From: an uncultured Oscillospiraceae bacterium
Lineage (GTDB): Bacteria; Bacillota_A; Clostridia; Oscillospirales; Oscillospiraceae
NCBI GenBank assembly: GCA_910584605.1
Contig: CAJUAW010000040.1
Coordinates: 1-21,267, forward strand
Direction of reading: 5' to 3'
Length of the DNA stretch: 21,267 nucleotides
Part shown: positions 14,450 to 21,267 of the stretch, one piece after another
How positions within the stretch are numbered: the first letter of the stretch is position 1
Layout: the number at the start of each line of letters is the position of its first letter
Translations under genes and position numbers: made by a program
Notes under the pieces: model-generated
Told to the model about the DNA's origin: nothing
Databases searched by the model: none
What the model saw: only the letters and a program-made list of their open reading frames with translations

Positions 14450-14848
14450 ATGGAATCCATCGAATATCTGTGGAAGGACCGCAAGCGCCGCCTGGGGCTG
14501 CCCCTTTCCTTCACCCGGTACCGCCTCAGTGAGGACCGGCTGTTCTGCGAGACGGGCTTTTTCAATCTGAAATCCGACGAAGTCCTGCTGTACCGGGTGC
14601 GGGACCTTCAGCTGACCATGTCCCTGGGCCAGCGCATATTCGGGGTGGGGACAGTGTCTGTGGTGTCCTCGGACAAGAGTATCCCCCACCTGGACCTGAA
14701 ACATGTAAAGCGCCCCCGGGAGGTGAAGGAGCTGATCCACAAGCATGTGGAGGAGGCCAAGGACAAGCACCGCATGCGAGCGACCGAGCTGGTGGGCGGC
14801 GGCGAAGATGACGGCTCCTATGACCCGGACGACGATCTGAACGAATAA
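14450..14848 (+). CDS. Bacterial PH-domain protein (YdbS/YdbT-like, bPH)
   Basis: A 132-residue cytoplasmic protein. Residues 10-100 fit a bacterial PH-like fold: RYRLSEDRLFCETGFFNLKS, then EVLLYRVRDLQLTMSLGQRIFG split over two strands, then GVGTVSVVSSD and a terminal helix REVKELIHKHVEEAK. The signature of this group is the conserved LYRVRDLxL followed by RxFGxGTVxVxSSD. The function is unknown; relatives occur alone or fused to membrane helices, which this one lacks. The C-terminus is acidic (EDDGSYDPDDDLNE). The ATG at 14450 has AAGGAGG 7 bases upstream. It sits between remB and gyrB, 46 bases ahead of gyrB, and is probably cotranscribed. This is a frequent but not universal neighbour. Confidence 0.82.
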   Translation: MESIEYLWKDRKRRLGLPLSFTRYRLSEDRLFCETGFFNLKSDEVLLYRVRDLQLTMSLGQRIFGVGTVSVVSSDKSIPHLDLKHVKRPREVKELIHKHVEEAKDKHRMRATELVGGGEDDGSYDPDDDLNE

Positions 14849-14894
14849 CTGCTTGCGGAGAAGAGATCAGGAGAACACATCGCGGAGGTAAACT

Positions 14895-16850
14895 ATGTCT
14901 GAAGAATTGAACCAGCGGAACGAACTGAGCACCACCCAGACCAACCATGAGTACGGCGGGTCGGAGATCCAGGTTCTGGAGGGCCTGGAGGCGGTGCGCA
15001 AGCGCCCGGGCATGTATATCGGCTCCACCTCGGAGTCCGGCCTGCACCACCTGGTGTATGAGATCGTGGACAACTCCATCGACGAGGCCCTGGCCGGCCA
15101 CTGCACCGATATCACCGTGACCATCAATCCGGGCAACACCATCACCGTCACCGACAACGGCCGGGGCATCCCCGTGGACATCCAGCCCCAGACGGGAAAA
15201 CCAGCCCTGGAGGTGGTCTTCACCATCCTTCACGCCGGCGGCAAGTTCGGCGGCGGCGGGTACAAGGTGTCCGGCGGACTGCATGGCGTGGGCGCGTCCG
15301 TGGTCAACGCCCTGTCCGAGTGGCTGGAGGTCCAGGTCCATAAGAACGGGGAAATTTATGAGATGAAGTTTTCCCGGGGCAAGATCACCCAGGAGATGAA
15401 GGTGGTGGGCAAAACCGACCATACCGGCACTACGGTCACCTTCAAACCTGACCCGGAAATGTTCGATACGCTGGAATACAGCTACGACACCCTCCACACC
15501 CGCATGCGGGAGGAGGCCTTCCTCAATGCCGGCCTGCGCATTCAGACGGTAGACCTCCGCCCCGGTATGGAGCAGGAGGACGACATGTGCTACGAGGGCG
15601 GCATCAAGGAATTTGTTGCCTTCATCAATCAGAACAAGGAACCTCTCCATCCCGATGTGATCTATATGTCCGGCGCCCGTGAGGACTCCATGGCTGAGAT
15701 CGCCATGCAGTACAACGACGGCTATAACGAGATTATGGTGTCCTTTGCCAACAATGTGCACACCGCCGAGGGCGGCATGCACGAGGAGGGCTTCAAGCGG
15801 GCGCTGACCAACGTGCTTAACGCCTACGGCAAAAGGATCAAGGTGCTCAAGGAGGAGGAAAAGGTCTCCGGCGACGACTGCCGGGAGGGCCTGACGGTGG
15901 TTATTTCCGTCAAGCTCACCGAGGCCCAGTTTGAGGGCCAGACCAAGGCCAAGCTGGGCAACAGCGAAATGCGCACCTTGGTAAACAACGTGGTCAGCGA
16001 GAAGCTGGAAATTTTCCTGGAGGAAAATCCCGGCGTGGGCAAGGCCATTTTGGAAAAAGCCCTCATGGCCAGCCGGGCCAGGGAGGCCGCCCGGAAAGCC
16101 CGAGAGTCCGTCCGCCGCAAGACGGTGCTGGAATCGGGCCAGATGCCAGACAAACTCCAGGACTGCAACGAGCGGGACCCCGCCCTGTGCGAGCTGTATA
16201 TCGTCGAGGGCGATTCCGCTGCCGGCTCCGCCATCCAGGGGCGGGACAGCCGGTTCCAGGCCATTCTGGCCATGTGGGGCAAAATGCTCAACGTGGAAAA
16301 GGCCCGAGCGGACAAAATCTACGGCAACGACAAGCTCTATCCTCTGGTGCTGGGCCTGGGCGCGGGCATCGGTGAGGAGTTCAACATTGACAAGCTGCGC
16401 TATCATAAGATCATCATCATGGCCGATGCCGACGTGGACGGCGCCCACATCCGCACCCTGCTGCTCACCTTTTTCTTCCGGTATATGCGTCCGCTCATTG
16501 AACGGGGCTATGTCTACTCCGCCGTGCCGCCGCTGTATAAGCTGACCCGGGGCAAACAGCAGCGGGTGGCTTACTCCGACCCGGAGCGGGACGCCATCTC
16601 TGCCGAGATGCGGGGAGACAACTCCAATGTGAAGGTGGAGATCAACCGCTTTAAGGGCCTGGGCGAGATGGACCCCCACGAGCTGTGGGAGACCACCATG
16701 GACCCGGAGCGCCGTACCCTGCGCCGCATCACCCTGGACGATGCTGTAGCCGCCGATCAGATCTTCACCGTCCTCATGGGCGAGGAGGTGGAGCCCCGGA
16801 AGGACTGGATCGTAAAAAATGCCCAGTATGTGGACAATCTGGACTTTTAA
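14895..16850 (+). CDS. gyrB: DNA gyrase subunit B
   Basis: ATPase subunit of DNA gyrase, which introduces negative supercoils. The 651 residues show the GHKL ATPase (EIVDNS with Glu56 and Asn60; VTDNGRGIP; GGLHGVG from 127), the transducer, and the TOPRIM domain with EGDSA (Glu438) and DADVDGAH (Asp511, Asp513, Asp515). The C-terminus is FKGLGEMDPHELWETTMDP to QYVDNLDF. The segment usually written PLRGKILNVEKA reads AMWGKMLNVEKA, a lineage-type change next to the DNA-binding region. The ATG at 14895 has GGAGG 7 bases upstream. The first 20 residues are a variable extension before YGGSEIQVLEGLEAVRKRPG. It is separated from gyrA by the Imm1-like gene. Confidence 0.97.
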   Translation: MSEELNQRNELSTTQTNHEYGGSEIQVLEGLEAVRKRPGMYIGSTSESGLHHLVYEIVDNSIDEALAGHCTDITVTINPGNTITVTDNGRGIPVDIQPQTGKPALEVVFTILHAGGKFGGGGYKVSGGLHGVGASVVNALSEWLEVQVHKNGEIYEMKFSRGKITQEMKVVGKTDHTGTTVTFKPDPEMFDTLEYSYDTLHTRMREEAFLNAGLRIQTVDLRPGMEQEDDMCYEGGIKEFVAFINQNKEPLHPDVIYMSGAREDSMAEIAMQYNDGYNEIMVSFANNVHTAEGGMHEEGFKRALTNVLNAYGKRIKVLKEEEKVSGDDCREGLTVVISVKLTEAQFEGQTKAKLGNSEMRTLVNNVVSEKLEIFLEENPGVGKAILEKALMASRAREAARKARESVRRKTVLESGQMPDKLQDCNERDPALCELYIVEGDSAAGSAIQGRDSRFQAILAMWGKMLNVEKARADKIYGNDKLYPLVLGLGAGIGEEFNIDKLRYHKIIIMADADVDGAHIRTLLLTFFFRYMRPLIERGYVYSAVPPLYKLTRGKQQRVAYSDPERDAISAEMRGDNSNVKVEINRFKGLGEMDPHELWETTMDPERRTLRRITLDDAVAADQIFTVLMGEEVEPRKDWIVKNAQYVDNLDF

Positions 16851-16862
16851 GGAGATTTTGCC

Positions 16863-17336
16863 ATGGAAGAGATCATCAAAAAAGGTCCGGTCCCGGCAAT
16901 GCCGGAGGGTATTTGGGTCCATTACGCAAATCAGGAGTTCAACAGCAGTGAGGATACAGAGATCAAGGACCTTTCCGAAGCTGGTGTGCAGGATTTGGTG
17001 GAAAAGGTCCGAAATGGGACTTACCAGAGCCTGTATCTTACCCCCAACGAGGATGGGGAGATTGAGGAGGGGTTCCTTCAGTTGGAGAGCGCCGAAGGCG
17101 GCGGGCGGATCTTTTTGCAGATTGCCAACGATGAGGAGCACACGGCCTGGTCCTGCTTCGACCCAGAGTATCTGGATTCCGACGAAGAATCTCCCATAGA
17201 ATGCAGCGACGGACAGTCTGAGATCCCCATGAAAACCACCATGAGGGACCGGGAGCTGGCGGCGAAGTGTGTGGAGTGGTATATCCATACAGGAGAGTCC
17301 TACCCAGGGATGGACTGGCTGAAGCTGACCTGGTAA
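16863..17336 (+). CDS. Imm1-like immunity protein candidate between gyrB and gyrA
   Basis: A 157-residue acidic cytoplasmic protein with no signal or membrane helix. The central GGGRIFLQIANDEEHTAW (79-96) and C-terminal helix ELAAKCVEWYIHTGESYPGMDW (131-152) fit the Imm1 pattern: a beta segment, a loop ending in IP, then a helix with Ala and a Phe/Tyr, then xTGxxPxxxxW. Imm1 proteins protect against nuclease or deaminase polymorphic toxins. The ATG at 16863 has AAGGAG about 8 bases upstream and follows the gyrB stop by 12 bases; gyrA follows after 21. Hand counts of two 60-base lines give 45-52% GC, lower than gyrB and gyrA. No toxin gene is near. That it is a real gene is very likely; the family call is by eye and moderate. 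Confidence 0.6.
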   Translation: MEEIIKKGPVPAMPEGIWVHYANQEFNSSEDTEIKDLSEAGVQDLVEKVRNGTYQSLYLTPNEDGEIEEGFLQLESAEGGGRIFLQIANDEEHTAWSCFDPEYLDSDEESPIECSDGQSEIPMKTTMRDRELAAKCVEWYIHTGESYPGMDWLKLTW

Positions 17337-17357
17337 CGGGAGGAAATGAGGTAAAAT

Positions 17358-19862
<2,505 letters not shown>

Positions 19863-19883
19863 TTCCAATGAATATGCTGCTGA

Positions 19884-19991
19884 TGGAATCCGCCCCGTAA
19901 GATCAGCAAGCAGAGTGAGGAAGAGCATATCCCCTCCAACGTTCCGGGCGCTAAGCGGCGGCTGGAGCAGCTGGACAGCCTGGGGAAATAA
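19884..19991 (+). pseudogene. Possible remnant of a coding 3' end after gyrA
   Basis: A frame with no start codon, opened by a stop at 19881, reads KISKQSEEEHIPSNVPGAK and then RRLEQLDSLGK before a TAA at 19989. Its composition (charged helix, Pro-Gly turn, Leu heptad) looks like a genuine protein C-terminus rather than spacer. It is not in frame with gyrA and I do not recognise it. It could be a decayed gene left after a deletion, or chance. Confidence 0.3.
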
Positions 19992-19992
19992 A

Positions 19993-20027
19993 AAGCGCGG
20001 TTGGGATTTCGACCGCGCTTAATCTTT
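19993..20027 (+). terminator. Terminator of the dnaA-gyrA block
   Basis: AAGCGCGGT (19993-20001) pairs perfectly with ACCGCGCTT (20012-20020) across a 10-base loop, followed by AATCTTT. It is about 130 bases after the gyrA stop. The U-run is short, so it may leak. Confidence 0.72.
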
Positions 20028-20052
20028 GAACACAAACAAATTATGCTATAAT
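20025..20052 (+). promoter_or_regulatory. Candidate promoter for the small membrane protein and rnhA
   Basis: A perfect TATAAT at 20047-20052 is preceded by TTTGAA at 20025-20030 with 16 bases between. It starts immediately after the gyrA terminator, so it would give rnhA and the preceding small gene their own transcript. The -35 is only fair. Confidence 0.55.
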
Positions 20053-20072
20053 ACCTCTTGATGGGCGGTATT

Positions 20073-20246
20073 ATGACACAGTTTAAAATTGTGGAGATTT
20101 TACTCACAGCTGTCATTGTGTACTTTGGCTATCCGTTATTTGCCGCAGCTGCAGTCTTCTGCGCTCTGTATTATTACGGCAGAGGGATGGGATGCAGCAA
20201 AAAGACATTTGACTTTTTCGCGGATATCATGTACCCTTGGAGATGA
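20073..20246 (+). CDS. Small membrane protein of unknown function
   Basis: A 57-residue protein with one long or two short hydrophobic segments (about 7-37: IVEILLTAVIVYFGYPLF and AAAAVFCALYYYG), then a short basic-aromatic end KKTFDFFADIMYPWR. I do not recognise the family. The ATG at 20073 has GGGCGG upstream; an ATG at 20061 and TTG at 20058 are alternatives but lie at the predicted transcription start. Base composition is more A/T-rich than gyrA or rnhA. It ends 34 bases before rnhA and probably shares its transcript. It could also be a chance frame. Confidence 0.45.
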   Translation: MTQFKIVEILLTAVIVYFGYPLFAAAAVFCALYYYGRGMGCSKKTFDFFADIMYPWR

Positions 20247-20280
20247 AAGAGAAAAGAAATCAACTGTAAAGGAATTAACT

Positions 20281-20718
20281 ATGAAGACAGTTACCATTTA
20301 CACCGACGGGGCCTGCTCCGGCAACCCCGGCCCCGGGGGCTGGGGGGCCATCCTGATGTACAACGGCCACAGGAAAGAGCTGTCCGGGGGCGAGGCCCAG
20401 ACCACCAACAACCGCATGGAGCTCACCGGAGTAATCGCCGCCCTGGAGGCCCTGAAGGAACCCTGTGCGGTGGAGCTGTACTCCGACAGCAAGTACGTCA
20501 TCGACGGTCTGGGCAAGGGCTGGGCCAAGGGCTGGCGGGCCCGGGGCTGGGTGAAGTCGGATAAAAAGCCCGCCCTCAACCCCGACCTGTGGGGCCGGCT
20601 GCTGGACCTGTGCGAGAAGCACACCGTCAACCTACATTGGGTGAAGGGCCACGCGGAAAACGAGTTCAACAACCGCTGTGATCAGCTGGCGGTGGCGGAG
20701 AGCCAGAAGTTTAAATAA
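20281..20718 (+). CDS. rnhA: Ribonuclease HI
   Basis: Cleaves the RNA strand of RNA-DNA hybrids, removing R-loops and primers. The 145 residues hold the catalytic set Asp9 (YTDGACSGNPGPGGWG), Glu47 (NRMEL), Asp69 (YSDSKYVID) and Asp134 (NNRCDQLA), with the flexible-loop His124 (VKGHAENEFN). The basic protrusion (GWAKGWRARGWVKSDKKP) is present, as in the Escherichia coli enzyme. The ATG at 20281 has AAAGGAAT upstream at 7 bases; the same frame is open much further up, but the sequence there is unlike RNase H and belongs to the overlapping small gene. A strong terminator follows. Confidence 0.96.
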   Translation: MKTVTIYTDGACSGNPGPGGWGAILMYNGHRKELSGGEAQTTNNRMELTGVIAALEALKEPCAVELYSDSKYVIDGLGKGWAKGWRARGWVKSDKKPALNPDLWGRLLDLCEKHTVNLHWVKGHAENEFNNRCDQLAVAESQKFK

Positions 20719-20725
20719 GCAAAAA

Positions 20726-20762
20726 GGTCACAGGACAATTATTTGTCCTGTGACCTCTTTTT
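20726..20762. terminator. Strong bidirectional terminator after rnhA
   Basis: GGTCACAGGACAA (20726-20738) pairs perfectly over 13 bases with TTGTCCTGTGACC (20743-20755) across a 4-base loop. It is flanked by AAAAA on the left and TCTTTTT on the right, so it works in both directions. The TAA stop of the convergent small gene lies inside the hairpin. Confidence 0.93.
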
Positions 20763-20909
20763 CCTCTTCCGATAACAGATCTCCCGGTTGCCGCAGGTGG
20801 CGCACCCCCGGCCGCATCCCCGCTTGGAACCGTAGTTGTTAAGCAGCAGGATGGCGATGGGAATGCCAATTACTGCCACGGCGAATAACCCTATGGCGAA
20901 CACCTCCAT
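20739..20909 (-). CDS. Small Cys-rich membrane protein (FeoB-associated Cys-rich type)
   Basis: A 56-residue protein with one N-terminal transmembrane helix (MEVFAIGLFAVAVIGIPIAI and LLL, about 1-23), then a soluble end with GCGRGCATCGNREIC and a basic tail RKRKKRSQDK. The four-cysteine cluster after a single helix resembles FeoB-associated Cys-rich membrane proteins, but no feoA or feoB is near and the assignment is by pattern. The ATG at 20909 has AGAGGGGG 8 bases upstream; a longer frame to 20972 would overlap the XRE gene. It is probably cotranscribed with the XRE regulator 14 bases upstream. Confidence 0.6.
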   Translation of the reverse strand: MEVFAIGLFAVAVIGIPIAILLLNNYGSKRGCGRGCATCGNREICYRKRKKRSQDK

Positions 20910-20923
20910 TAACAGGCCCCCTC

Positions 20924-21133
20924 TCAGTCGAAATAGAACAACTCCTCGAATTTCTTGTCCAGGGCGACACACAGCACCAGAGCCAGCTTGGCGGTGGGAT
21001 TGAACTGCCCCGTCTCGATGGAACTGATGGTCTGGCGGGAGACGCCCACCAGTTTGGCCAGCTCCCCCTGGGACAGGGATCGCTCCGCCCGGGCCACCTT
21101 TAACCGATTTTTCAGGACCAACTGGTCGTCCAT
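20924..21133 (-). CDS. XRE-family helix-turn-helix regulator
   Basis: A 69-residue single-domain DNA-binding protein. The helix-turn-helix is LSQGELAKLVGVSRQTISSI (19-38) followed by ETGQFNPTAKLALVLCVAL and an aromatic end FEELFYFD. This short form, close to the YgzD/PF01381 group, often sits beside a small membrane protein that it regulates. Membrane protein genes lie on both sides here, one ending 4 bases upstream and one starting 14 bases downstream. The ATG at 21133 has GGTGAGG just upstream. The target is unknown. Confidence 0.92.
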   Translation of the reverse strand: MDDQLVLKNRLKVARAERSLSQGELAKLVGVSRQTISSIETGQFNPTAKLALVLCVALDKKFEELFYFD

Positions 21134-21137
21134 GCCC

Positions 21138-21266
21138 TCACCCCTGTGAGAAGTATTTTACCACATAGAACACCAGGATGACAAGAGAGATTATCATGGT
21201 GATCAGATCGGAGGTGTCAACGCCGATTTGAAATTGTAAGAAAACGCCGAAGAAATTTTGTAGTTT
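21138..21266 (-). CDS. C-terminal end of a membrane protein (partial at window edge)
   Basis: A frame open from the window edge encodes at least 42 residues, with IGVDTSDLITMIISLVILV and FYVVKYF forming one membrane helix near the C-terminus, then SQG and a TGA. The stop is 4 bases before the XRE start, so the two are translationally close and probably one operon. The N-terminus is outside the window or, if the gene is very short, uncertain. The family is not identifiable. Confidence 0.55.
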   Translation of the reverse strand, partial: KLQNFFGVFLQFQIGVDTSDLITMIISLVILVFYVVKYFSQG

Positions 21267-21267
21267 T

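Noticed and set aside
20089..20280. Upstream extension of the rnhA frame by 64 codons
   Set aside because: The extension has no RNase H similarity and overlaps a small membrane protein frame. The ATG at 20281 has a ribosome site and begins the standard RNase HI N-terminus.

Overview
The window is a chromosomal replication-origin (oriC) neighbourhood of a Gram-positive, GC-rich anaerobe of the Clostridia type. I infer an Oscillospiraceae-like gut bacterium from gene order, GC of roughly 60%, strong AGGAGG ribosome sites and the flavour of the GyrB, YidC and RicT sequences; no taxonomic search was possible. Two divergent blocks leave the 426-base rpmH-dnaA gap. Leftward (minus strand) run rpmH, rnpA, yidD, yidC and jag, followed by an Orn/Lys/Arg decarboxylase, holB, ricT and an AEC-family transporter. 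Rightward run dnaA, dnaN, yaaA (S4), recF, remB, gyrB and gyrA.

Region by region: 1-1030 is the 3' part of a GH3 beta-N-acetylhexosaminidase-like gene, converging on the AEC transporter (1062-2006) through a shared bidirectional terminator. 2075-5503 is a decarboxylase-holB-ricT cluster resembling the yaaO...holB-yaaT cluster of Bacillus, here attached directly behind the rnpA-jag operon where many genomes carry mnmE/mnmG. 8652-9352 holds the rpmH gene, a sigma-A-type promoter for each direction, DnaA boxes and a perfect 14-bp palindrome. The dnaA-dnaN gap (10667-10902) carries a DnaA-box cluster and a DnaA-trio-like element, so it is the best candidate for the unwinding site. 12014-12029 is a near-consensus ParB (parS) site lying on the ribosome site and start codon of the next gene.

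The unusual feature is what has been inserted into the conserved dnaA-gyrA series. A SUKH-family immunity-like gene sits between dnaN and yaaA, a PH-domain protein between remB and gyrB, and an Imm1-like gene between gyrB and gyrA. The SUKH-like and Imm1-like genes have visibly lower GC than their neighbours and no toxin gene is present, so they look like acquired orphan immunity genes carried in the highest-dosage essential operon of the chromosome.

After gyrA come a terminator, a small membrane protein, rnhA, a strong terminator shared with a convergent small Cys-rich membrane protein, an XRE regulator, and the end of a further membrane protein running off the window. No tRNA, rRNA, CRISPR array, transposase or integrase was seen.
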